A DNA stretch of 55,820 bases from Bacteroidales bacterium. GTDB taxonomy: Bacteria > Bacteroidota > Bacteroidia > Bacteroidales > Paludibacteraceae. Location of the stretch: positions 1-55,820 of the forward strand of contig CAAGHA010000094.1 in the NCBI GenBank assembly GCA_900769555.1, in the 5' to 3' direction. This document shows, piece after piece, positions 7,536 to 15,434 of this stretch. Under the pieces are notes generated by a model, which was given only the letters and a program-made list of their open reading frames with translations, was not told the origin of the DNA and made no database searches. Position numbers and translations under genes: made by a program. Numbering within the stretch: position 1 is the first letter of the stretch; each line of letters begins with the position of its first letter.

Positions 7536-8747
7536 TTAATCAATACGCAATTCCTCTTTATCTTCCTTCTTGAATGAAATACGCTCGAAAGGATTTTTTA
7601 CTCGTTTCCCAAAATCAGGCATTGCCCATCCTAATCCCATTTGAAGACACTCTACCTTTAATAAATGGGTTTTAAGTTCAATCAAACCAAATAATTTAGG
7701 TGTAAAATAGAAACGAGTAATAGCCTTTGTATATAAGATATTCTCTATCCGATTTTCATACTTCTCCCCATTTTCATCTTGATTAGGGAATTTAATTTTA
7801 GAAAAACAATAAACTCCCACATGCAACCCCACATTGACTCTATGAGTTGTTATTTCATTTGCCAATGCAACTCCTGCACGAATACGGTTATACATTCTAT
7901 CTTCTTTAATGAAATTATATCGAGTATTAACCTCTCGCTGTGTACCATCATACGCATCATTAAAGAAGCAATCTGCTGATAAACCTAAACGATAAGCATT
8001 AGAGAGAGGCATATATAATCCTGCACTTATCGCAGCATTCAAATAATAATCACCAAATTTTTCCAATTGATTAGCTCCTGCCGCTCCATAAATTTCCAAA
8101 GCCATACAACGATCCACAGGTTTTGCCGGATAATCAACCGGAAGAGGCCATACATTGGGAGTATATTTAAGTCCCAACTTCAAATTTAACAAATTACTAT
8201 TTTGAGTATTAAGAGTTACATTCCCATTATGATAAGCCATAACATCCGCACCTATATTTATAATCCATTGAGCGAGAGGATTTCCAAATTTAGTTCCGAG
8301 TGCAAAATCCATATTAAGTCCGGCACAAGCAAAGCCAGTCAAAGGAAAGTAACCATAGTTATAATCGGTTTGATCAAATATTCCAGCCAATCCACCTCCC
8401 CATTTTAAATTCAGCGCAAATCTATTGGTATGAACAATTGCCCAATGAAAATAGGGGTAAACATGGACAGCATGATGCATAAACTGAGGTTCATCTATCT
8501 TTAAATAACCTGCAGCAAAACCTAACGTTGGAAAGTTGTAAGTATATTCCCAATTTCGATTTCCAAACAACGGAAGCTCCATTCCCAACTCTCCCCCATA
8601 ACAATTACCATCATCAGACAACGACCACCCATAGTAACCATCCAATTTAAAACGATAGATAGTATTTTTCTGACTATATAGCACACTCAAAAAAAGGGAA
8701 GAAAACAATAATATAAACGTTATTATAGATTTATAGATTGTTGTCAT
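7536..8747 (-). CDS. Outer-membrane beta-barrel, acyloxyacyl hydrolase (PagL-like) family
   Basis: The protein has 403 residues from the ATG at 8747 (MTTIYKSIITFILLFSSLFL, a signal peptide). Alternating aromatic and glycine-rich strands (YYGWSLSDDG, GGELGMELP, LKWGGGLAG) indicate an outer-membrane barrel. The overall pattern matches the large acyloxyacyl hydrolase/PagL-like proteins of Bacteroidota, which may remove an acyl chain from lipid A. The expected catalytic block, His-x-Ser-Asn in PagL, appears here as YHNGN, so the serine position is occupied by glycine. The open frame extends upstream to a TTG at 8804, but that TTG is the -33 element of the promoter. Function as an active deacylase is doubtful. 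Confidence 0.6.
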   Translation of the reverse strand: MTTIYKSIITFILLFSSLFLSVLYSQKNTIYRFKLDGYYGWSLSDDGNCYGGELGMELPLFGNRNWEYTYNFPTLGFAAGYLKIDEPQFMHHAVHVYPYFHWAIVHTNRFALNLKWGGGLAGIFDQTDYNYGYFPLTGFACAGLNMDFALGTKFGNPLAQWIINIGADVMAYHNGNVTLNTQNSNLLNLKLGLKYTPNVWPLPVDYPAKPVDRCMALEIYGAAGANQLEKFGDYYLNAAISAGLYMPLSNAYRLGLSADCFFNDAYDGTQREVNTRYNFIKEDRMYNRIRAGVALANEITTHRVNVGLHVGVYCFSKIKFPNQDENGEKYENRIENILYTKAITRFYFTPKLFGLIELKTHLLKVECLQMGLGWAMPDFGKRVKNPFERISFKKEDKEELRID

Positions 8748-8774
8748 TTTATTATTTTTTTTATAAAACGAATG

Positions 8775-8804
8775 CAAATTTATAAAAATCGATGAGATAA
8801 TCAA
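8775..8804 (-). promoter_or_regulatory. Promoter of the outer-membrane barrel gene
   Basis: On the minus strand a TTG (8804-8802), a 19-base spacer and TAAATTTG (8782-8775) match the full Bacteroidota promoter consensus. This rules out the TTG at 8804 as the start codon. Confidence 0.7.
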
Positions 8805-8863
8805 TGAGATGAATGTGATTTATAGAATTTTATATAAAAGTCGCAATTACGTCGCAGTTTTAA

Positions 8864-8912
8864 ATAAAAAAAGACTGAAAGTAATATCAAAAATATTAAC
8901 TTTCAGTCTTTC
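8864..8912 (-). terminator. Terminator of tRNA-Arg
   Basis: A long stem (AAGACTGAAAGT with ACTTTCAGTCTT, extended by ATAT/ATAT) lies immediately 3' of tRNA-Arg on the minus strand and is followed there by a T run. Confidence 0.85.
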
Positions 8913-8913
8913 G

Positions 8914-8987
8914 TGATCAGGAAGGGATTCGAACCCTTGACCCACAGCTTAGAAGGCTGTTGCTCTATCCAGCTGAGCTACCCGACC
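8914..8987 (-). tRNA. tRNA-Arg(TCT)
   Basis: The cloverleaf is complete on the minus strand: acceptor GGTCGGG/CCTGATC with G-T wobbles, anticodon arm ACAGC-CTTCTAA-GCTGT, T loop TTCGAAT, discriminator A. CCA is not encoded. Confidence 0.95.
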
Positions 8988-9004
8988 ATCCTTTAATGGT
9001 GGTG

Positions 9005-9012
9005 CAAAGATA
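9005..9012 (-). promoter_or_regulatory. Promoter -7 box of tRNA-Arg
   Basis: TATCTTTG on the minus strand, 18 bases before the tRNA. Confidence 0.65.
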
Positions 9013-9132
9013 GTACTTTTTTATCTATTCCCTAATTTTTTTATCTATTTTTTTATTGATTTTAAACAAAAATATTGTATCTTATTAACTATCAATATAA
9101 TAAGAAATTTAAAAATCAGATTATAAGATAAA

Positions 9133-9156
9133 AAAAAGAGACCCTTGGTCTCTTTG
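9133..9156 (-). terminator. Terminator of tRNA-Met
   Basis: On the minus strand AGAGACC/GGTCTCT with a 3-base loop is followed by a run of T, directly 3' of the tRNA. Confidence 0.85.
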
Positions 9157-9230
9157 TAGCGGGGACGAGAATTGAACTCGTGACCTCCGGGTTATGAATC
9201 CGACGCTCTAACCAACTGAGCTACCCCGCC
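9157..9230 (-). tRNA. tRNA-Met(CAT)
   Basis: Acceptor GGCGGGG/CCCCGCT, anticodon loop TTCATAA, T loop TTCAATT, discriminator A. The anticodon stem has one A-C mismatch next to the loop. The form looks like elongator Met. CCA is not encoded. Confidence 0.93.
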
Positions 9231-9252
9231 ATCATTTTTTTGTTTTGCGGTG

Positions 9253-9260
9253 CAAAGATA
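9253..9260 (-). promoter_or_regulatory. Promoter -7 box of tRNA-Met
   Basis: TATCTTTG on the minus strand, 23 bases before the tRNA. Confidence 0.65.
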
Positions 9261-9307
9261 ATTATTTTTTTTATAAAACATACATAATTCATAAAATCTT
9301 TTTCATA

Positions 9308-9315
9308 TTTTTGTA
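9308..9315 (+). promoter_or_regulatory. Promoter -7 box of the hybrid sensor gene
   Basis: TATTTTTG matches TAnnTTTG. The start codon at 9341 follows after a short leader of about 20 bases. Confidence 0.55.
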
Positions 9316-9340
9316 AAAATGTTTTCTGAATGAATTATTT

Positions 9341-12300
9341 ATGAAAAAGAAATATCTATATTACACTATATTATTAACATTTATCATTTCATTTTCTCAA
9401 TTGGGGAGATGCGAAGTTCTCCGATTTACAAACATACCAATTCAGTCAAACGTACCTTACGGAAATATTTATGAGGTTAGAGAAGATTATCAAGGCTTTC
9501 TATGGATGGGTACAGAAAATGGTGTAGCTGTATTTAATGGGACAAAATACAAACACTATAAAGAAGAGGAAAGAAATAAACACTCAATACCTCACAACAA
9601 CGTAAGAAAAGTATTTGAAGATTCACAGAAAAGATTATGGATTGGAACAAACAACGGGGTAGCTATTTATGATCGTACATTAGATCGCTTCAATAGAATC
9701 ACTCATAAAGAAGAGTGTACACATGATGTAGCATGGATGGATGAAGATTCTAAAGGCAATATATGGGTTTTGACATATAGTGAGCTAATCCAAATTGCAC
9801 CTAACTTATCCATGGTGAAAAGTTATCCGATTTTAAACGGATGTTGTTTTGCCATAACTGATAATGAAATTTGGATAGGGTCGTTACTAACCGGTCTGCA
9901 TCGCTTCGATTTTAAGACAGAGAAAATCACTCCATTCCCCATTGGAGGCTATGAGGCTCCTAATTACGCACATATTCGTTGCATTAAATATGCATCAGAC
10001 AATCGTTTATACATTGGGACAAGTGATGCCGGCATCATCATATTAAATAAGGATTACACACAGAGTACTCTATCAACAAAAACAAATCCTTCAAAAATAA
10101 AAAGTGATTACATCCTATCATTTTACGAAGATAAAGACAAAAAACTTTGGATAGGTTCTGTAAATGGAGAATTGCTAAAATTTGATTTAAAGGAAAGAGA
10201 GTTTACTTCAACTGATTTTCAATTCCCTCCAAATACAAATCATCTGACAATAAGTTCCATCACCAAAGATTCCCATAACAACATTTGGATAGGAACGCAT
10301 CTGTATTGGCTCTTCTTCTCTAGTAAAAACTCCAATTCTTACGAAGTTTTACAATATCAAAAAGATGATAAAACTACCATTTCACACAATTCCGTCACTT
10401 GCTTTGCTAAGAAAAATGGTTTCTACCTAGTCGGAACTGATGGTGGAGGACTCAATTTTTACAATCCTCAAACAAAGACATTCCGTCTGGATAAACGTTT
10501 TGGAAAAATCATCTTGGATATCAAAGAGGATAAAAATGGTGTTTTTTGGATGGGTACATGGGGGCAAAAAGATATAGGATTAATTGAATATAACCCCAAA
10601 ACCGACCAAATAAATTTTCATACCAATAATCCTGATGACACGAATTCTTTAACCAATAACTCTGTAAGAAATATATTGGTTGATGGTGATTACCTTTGGA
10701 TTGGTACAGATGGTGGCGGAGTTTGTCGTTTAAACACGAAAAATAAACACATTGATAATAAATTCAATTGTGAAGAGAGTATCTTTTCTTCTTCAAATCC
10801 TCAATGGGTGATTCATTTTATGAAAGATAAAAATGGACGTTTATGGGTAAGTACAAGTGAAGGAATATATACATACCACAATGGTCATTATGAACGCATA
10901 AAATTTAAAAATGAAGAACATCTCTCTATCAATGAAATAAAGATGTCTTTCGAGGATTCAAAGGGAAGAATTTGGATTGCTACAACCTCTAAAGGGTTGA
11001 GTTTGTACAATCCGAAAGAAAATCACTTGGAAAGTTTTGGAAAAGAACTATTTATAAATTCAAATATAAACTCTATCGAAGAGGATGACTTTGGGAATTT
11101 ATGGGTGGTGTCTTTAGATAGAATTATCAAATATAACCATGATACAAAAAAAGTACAACATTTTGATTTTTCAAAAGATTTAAATCGAAACACCTTTACC
11201 AATCGTTCCATCTACAAGGTAAACGAAAATAAATTTTTCATAGGTTCTAACAATGGTTTATTTATATTCTACCCTCAAAATGAAGAGGATAGTGTAACTT
11301 TACAACCTAAAATTTATCTAAACAACTTATACCTTTGGGGTGAAAAAATCATTCCTACAGATTCTTCAAAGATTCTCAACAAAACCATAGCAGAGATTGA
11401 TACTATTTATTTAAGTTACGATAATAACAACATCAGTATTGACTATTTCGGGATAAATTTTGACCAACCGCAATTATTGCGTTACAAATACAAATTAACT
11501 GGATTTCACTCCGATTGGATAGATGCTGAATCGGAAACAAGGGGATACTTTACCAACTTAGCACCAAAAACCTACACATTTCAAGTGCAAGCTTGCGATA
11601 TTAATGGAATGTGCTGTTGCTATACAAAACCTCTAACAATTATCATTACTCCTCCATGGTGGAAAACATGGTGGTTCAGGATAATTTCATCTGTTATATT
11701 TTTGATTGCCATTTACTTATGGATAAGAATTCGCGATCGTAAAATGAGAGAAAAACAAATTAAATTAGAGAAATTGGTTTCGGAACGAACGGAGGAATTA
11801 AGCATAAAAAATAGAGAGATTGAGCTACAAAAAGAGAGTTTGGAACGTCAAAACAAACGCTTGGATGAAACACTTGATACAAAAGATAAAATTTTGTCTA
11901 TCTTGGCACACGATTTGCGAAATCCGTTAACCTCCATTATCGGGAATTTAGCTTTATCAAAAGATATTAGTGAAAAGAATAATCCTCAGATTATTCAGGC
12001 TGAAAAATCAGCCCTAAAGCTTCAAGAACAGATGGAGAATCTTTTGCAATGGGCAAGAATAGAGAATCAAACCATTCTCTATTCTCCTCAAGATACATAT
12101 CTAGATGCCATAAGCAAAGAGTGTATTACTTTGCACCAAAATCATTGCGAGGAGAAATCGATTCAAGTAATTTGTAACAATCTCACCAATTGTTCTGCCT
12201 TTGTAGATGAACGAATGGTGAGTACCATCTTTAGAAATCTTTTAAACAATGCCATAAAATTCACCCCTAAGGGTGGACAAATCGTCATCTCAATTTCTGA

Positions 12301-13378
12301 AGAGGAAAACTCTATTATTTGGAAAATTTGCGACAACGGTATAGGAATGACTGAAGAGCAAGTTAACAATCTATTTAAAGGAAAAATCACTCAAACAACT
12401 TTTGGGACAGAAAATGAACGAGGCTCCGGCTTAGGTCTAAAAATATGTCAGGAATTCATTCAGACCAATAAAGGTATTATAAATATTACAAGTAAGAAAG
12501 GGAATGGCACTCAAATTTCTATCTCCTTCCCGAAAGGAAAATCAACCAAAGAATTAGATAAAGAGGAAACAGAAATAGTTGCGCAACAAAATAATTTAAA
12601 TATAATAAAAGAGAAGAGTCTGTTAATTGTTGATGACAATGTAGAGATTCTAAGTTTTGTTTGTCAATTATTTCAAGCCTATTACAACATTCTGTCAGCC
12701 AATAATGGGGAAGATGCATTAGAAATTGCCACTAGGGAGCTTCCTGATTTAATTATATCCGATGTCATAATGCCTCGAAAAAATGGTATTGAACTTTGTA
12801 GAGAAATTAAACACGACACTTTAACACAGCATATTCCGTTAATTATGCTTACATCAGAAGATAATGTTAATAGTCAATTGGAGGGTATCTCTTGTGGTGC
12901 AGATGATTATGTTTCAAAACCTTTTAATGCAGAAGTATTAAAAGCCAAAGTTGCAACGCTGTTAAAAAACAAGGAACGACAAAGAGAGTTGTTTAAAAAC
13001 AAAATATCTCACTCTTCCATTTTAGGGATTCCTGAAAACCAAGAAGACGCATTTATGCGCAAAATAACAGAAATAATATATAAAAATATAGCCGAAACAA
13101 ATCTAACCGTCGAGTTTTTAGCAGATAAAACCGCATTAAGTAGAGTTCAGTTATTCCGAAAATTCAAGGCTATTACAGGAATATCACCTTCAGAATACAT
13201 CAAAGGTGTTAGATTGGATTATGCTGCTGAAATTTTAAAAAGTGGAAAACAATCCATTGCAGATGTTGCCTATTCAGTAGGTTTCTCTGATCCTAAGTAT
13301 TTTGGGTTATGTTTTGCAGATAAATATGGTATTTCGCCAAGTCAGTATGCCAAAAAATACGAAAGGAAAGGGGATTAA
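9341..13378 (+). CDS. Hybrid two-component system sensor/regulator (HTCS)
   Basis: This protein of 1,345 residues combines sensing and transcription control in one chain. It has a signal peptide (1-24), then Reg_prop repeats forming two periplasmic propellers (about 30-680, recurring motifs such as FLWMGTENG, RLWIGTNNG, LWIGTDGGG). A Y_Y_Y domain (about 700-765) follows, then one membrane segment (about 778-797) and a coiled coil. The histidine kinase has phospho-accepting His857 in LAHDLRNPLTS, an N box NLLNNAIKFTP, DNGIGM and GSGLGL. The receiver domain has Asp1141 in IISDVIMPRKNG, and a C-terminal AraC-type helix-turn-helix ends the chain. Such proteins usually sit beside the polysaccharide locus they control and bind an oligosaccharide. 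No SusC/SusD pair is nearby, so this one is orphan. The nearest glycoside hydrolase is at 18543. The stop overlaps the convergent neighbour by 4 bases. Confidence 0.95.
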   Translation: MKKKYLYYTILLTFIISFSQLGRCEVLRFTNIPIQSNVPYGNIYEVREDYQGFLWMGTENGVAVFNGTKYKHYKEEERNKHSIPHNNVRKVFEDSQKRLWIGTNNGVAIYDRTLDRFNRITHKEECTHDVAWMDEDSKGNIWVLTYSELIQIAPNLSMVKSYPILNGCCFAITDNEIWIGSLLTGLHRFDFKTEKITPFPIGGYEAPNYAHIRCIKYASDNRLYIGTSDAGIIILNKDYTQSTLSTKTNPSKIKSDYILSFYEDKDKKLWIGSVNGELLKFDLKEREFTSTDFQFPPNTNHLTISSITKDSHNNIWIGTHLYWLFFSSKNSNSYEVLQYQKDDKTTISHNSVTCFAKKNGFYLVGTDGGGLNFYNPQTKTFRLDKRFGKIILDIKEDKNGVFWMGTWGQKDIGLIEYNPKTDQINFHTNNPDDTNSLTNNSVRNILVDGDYLWIGTDGGGVCRLNTKNKHIDNKFNCEESIFSSSNPQWVIHFMKDKNGRLWVSTSEGIYTYHNGHYERIKFKNEEHLSINEIKMSFEDSKGRIWIATTSKGLSLYNPKENHLESFGKELFINSNINSIEEDDFGNLWVVSLDRIIKYNHDTKKVQHFDFSKDLNRNTFTNRSIYKVNENKFFIGSNNGLFIFYPQNEEDSVTLQPKIYLNNLYLWGEKIIPTDSSKILNKTIAEIDTIYLSYDNNNISIDYFGINFDQPQLLRYKYKLTGFHSDWIDAESETRGYFTNLAPKTYTFQVQACDINGMCCCYTKPLTIIITPPWWKTWWFRIISSVIFLIAIYLWIRIRDRKMREKQIKLEKLVSERTEELSIKNREIELQKESLERQNKRLDETLDTKDKILSILAHDLRNPLTSIIGNLALSKDISEKNNPQIIQAEKSALKLQEQMENLLQWARIENQTILYSPQDTYLDAISKECITLHQNHCEEKSIQVICNNLTNCSAFVDERMVSTIFRNLLNNAIKFTPKGGQIVISISEEENSIIWKICDNGIGMTEEQVNNLFKGKITQTTFGTENERGSGLGLKICQEFIQTNKGIINITSKKGNGTQISISFPKGKSTKELDKEETEIVAQQNNLNIIKEKSLLIVDDNVEILSFVCQLFQAYYNILSANNGEDALEIATRELPDLIISDVIMPRKNGIELCREIKHDTLTQHIPLIMLTSEDNVNSQLEGISCGADDYVSKPFNAEVLKAKVATLLKNKERQRELFKNKISHSSILGIPENQEDAFMRKITEIIYKNIAETNLTVEFLADKTALSRVQLFRKFKAITGISPSEYIKGVRLDYAAEILKSGKQSIADVAYSVGFSDPKYFGLCFADKYGISPSQYAKKYERKGD

Positions 13379-14802
13379 ATTCCCCTTCCACTTGCAACTG
13401 TTTTGACTGTGTAAATCAATATTTTCAAATCCAACAACAAAGAGATATTCTCCATATAGATAATATCATATTTCAATCGGTCTATCATCTTATCAACACT
13501 ATTTGCATAACCATATTTCACCATACCTAACGACGTAATACCCGGTCTAACCTTATGAACGATACTAAAATAGGGGTCTCTCTCCATAATTTGAGACTCA
13601 AAGTAAGCTCGTTCAGGTCTTGGTCCTACAATCGACATATCCCCTTTTAAGACATTGATAAACTGCGGTAACTCATCAAAACGATACTTGCGCAAAATAC
13701 GCCCCAAACGGGTGATCCTATGGTCATCTTCAGATGCCAATAGAGGTTCTCCGGTAATTTCCGCATTCTCAACCATCGTTCTGAATTTATAGATATAAAA
13801 GGGTTTTCCATGCAACCCCAATCGCTGCTGCTTGTAAAAAACAGAACCGGGAGAGCCGAATTTAACAAGAAGAGCTAAAATAAGAAAAAGGGGCAAAAGA
13901 AATAGTAACAAAAAAAATGAAGATAAAATATCAAGAAAACGTTTTACATTTAATTCAAAATCTGATATTTTTAGCTCCATCACATTTACCAAAGGTAACC
14001 CATACACGTTTGAAAGAGAAACTCTACCCAACAACAAATCTCTTTCATCGGGTAACATCTTTATTTCAACATCGTGTGGGTATAAACGATAAATATAACG
14101 ATAAATCTCATCATTGTCTCTATTTTCACTTGCAACAATCACTTCGTCAATATCATATTGTTTTAAAATATCTTCCAAACAAGAAAGATCGCCTAAAATT
14201 CTCCGTTCGTCTGCAACCACTTCTTCATTATCAATCGTCAAAAAACCACTAACAATATTTCCTGTTGATTTTGCCATCTGCTCCAAATCCATCACCAAAC
14301 GAACCGCAGACTCTCCCGCACCGATAATTAGGGTATTAAAACCCCATATTCGGTTATGGATATTGCGTGTAGTAATTCTTGTCAACGTATATCTAACCGC
14401 ATAAACAACAATAAAATAGGAGATAAAGAGAAGCAAAAATGACAAATAATATTGATAATAATGCACTACCGGATCATTCAGAAGCAAAATGAAAAAGAGT
14501 CCAATACTTCCAACAAAAGTACTAATCAAAGTCTGTAGAAATTCTGCTAATCTAGATTTTGCAAAAGGTTGATTGTAATAACCCGACAACCAAAAGATAA
14601 AGAGCCAATAGATAGGTATTCCGAAAAATAATTTCCAGAAATTATAGACAGGAGAAAAAATCTGAATTTCATGAATAAAGGAAGATTCTATCTCTATTCT
14701 ACGAAATGCAAAAAAGAGAACATAAGCCAATAACGATGCCAAGACATCCATGATGATATACTTGGTACGCTGAGAACTTTTTTTCTTTTTCAACCCTGCC
14801 AT
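13375..14802 (-). CDS. Polyprenyl glycosylphosphotransferase (undecaprenyl-phosphate sugar transferase)
   Basis: This membrane enzyme of 475 residues should transfer a sugar-1-phosphate from a nucleotide sugar to undecaprenyl phosphate, the first step in making surface polysaccharide repeat units. The N-terminal part has about four membrane helices, followed by a nucleotide-binding-like region with LIIGAGESAVRLVMDLEQ. The C-terminal bacterial sugar transferase domain (about 283-475) shows KRFLDILSSFFLLLFLLPLF, FYIYKFRTMV, DELPQFINVLKGDMSIVGPR and RPGIT. The start overlaps the stop of tsaC by one base (TAATG), indicating coupled translation. The sugar cannot be read from sequence; WcaJ-like glucose or galactose is typical. 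No other capsule genes adjoin it. Confidence 0.88.
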   Translation of the reverse strand: MAGLKKKKSSQRTKYIIMDVLASLLAYVLFFAFRRIEIESSFIHEIQIFSPVYNFWKLFFGIPIYWLFIFWLSGYYNQPFAKSRLAEFLQTLISTFVGSIGLFFILLLNDPVVHYYQYYLSFLLLFISYFIVVYAVRYTLTRITTRNIHNRIWGFNTLIIGAGESAVRLVMDLEQMAKSTGNIVSGFLTIDNEEVVADERRILGDLSCLEDILKQYDIDEVIVASENRDNDEIYRYIYRLYPHDVEIKMLPDERDLLLGRVSLSNVYGLPLVNVMELKISDFELNVKRFLDILSSFFLLLFLLPLFLILALLVKFGSPGSVFYKQQRLGLHGKPFYIYKFRTMVENAEITGEPLLASEDDHRITRLGRILRKYRFDELPQFINVLKGDMSIVGPRPERAYFESQIMERDPYFSIVHKVRPGITSLGMVKYGYANSVDKMIDRLKYDIIYMENISLLLDLKILIYTVKTVASGRGI

Positions 14803-15365
14803 TATTCTCTAAGAATTTTAAAGGTTCCGTCTACCTCTAATTTTAAAATAGATGATGCCTTTGCTGCCGGGGGAAAATTTCGTCCATACTCCACGACATA
14901 ATCCACTCCAGATATAATTGCCTCAGAAATCTCTGAAAAAGACATTGGGGAGGGTTCTCCACTGATATTAGCCGAAGTTGAAACAATCGGTCGTCTGAAA
15001 GCCTCGCACAATGACTTTGAGAAAATCTCATTTGTTACACGAATTCCAACACTTCCATCTTCTGCCAGTAAATTGGGAGCTAAATTTTTCCCTTTCGGAT
15101 ATACTATTGTAAGGGGATTTTCGCTAACTTCTATCAATTGATAAGCAATCTCCGGCATTGCCTCTACTACCCTTTCTACTTTTGCAACATTATCTGTTAA
15201 GATTAACATCGATTTTGAATCAGCTCTTTGTTTTAATTCAAAAATTCGCTGAACAGCCTTCTCATTAGTTGCATCACAACCAATGCCCCATAACGTATCT
15301 GTCGGATATAAAATAACACCCCCACTATTTAAAATTTTAACAATATTTTTTATCTCCTCTTTCAT
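14802..15365 (-). CDS. tsaC: L-threonylcarbamoyladenylate synthase (YrdC/Sua5 family)
   Basis: A 187-residue cytoplasmic protein with the YrdC fold. It makes threonylcarbamoyl-AMP from threonine, bicarbonate and ATP for the t6A modification of tRNAs reading ANN codons. The sequence shows SGGVILYPTDTLWGIGCDA near the N-terminus, a KQRADSKSML substrate loop and VSTSANISGEPSP. Its length fits the short TsaC form without the Sua5 C-terminal domain. It shares one base with the start of the sugar transferase gene downstream, and uvrA lies upstream on the same strand after 69 bases. Confidence 0.92.
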   Translation of the reverse strand: MKEEIKNIVKILNSGGVILYPTDTLWGIGCDATNEKAVQRIFELKQRADSKSMLILTDNVAKVERVVEAMPEIAYQLIEVSENPLTIVYPKGKNLAPNLLAEDGSVGIRVTNEIFSKSLCEAFRRPIVSTSANISGEPSPMSFSEISEAIISGVDYVVEYGRNFPPAAKASSILKLEVDGTFKILRE

Positions 15366-15434
15366 GTTCTATAAAAACTTATTTATTGCAATTTCTACAA
15401 CTTACCTAAATTATAAAAATGCCGTATTATCTTT

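Noticed and set aside
8748..8804. Nineteen extra N-terminal codons of the outer-membrane barrel
   Set aside because: The supposed TTG start coincides with the -33 promoter element and the frame covers the -7 box.
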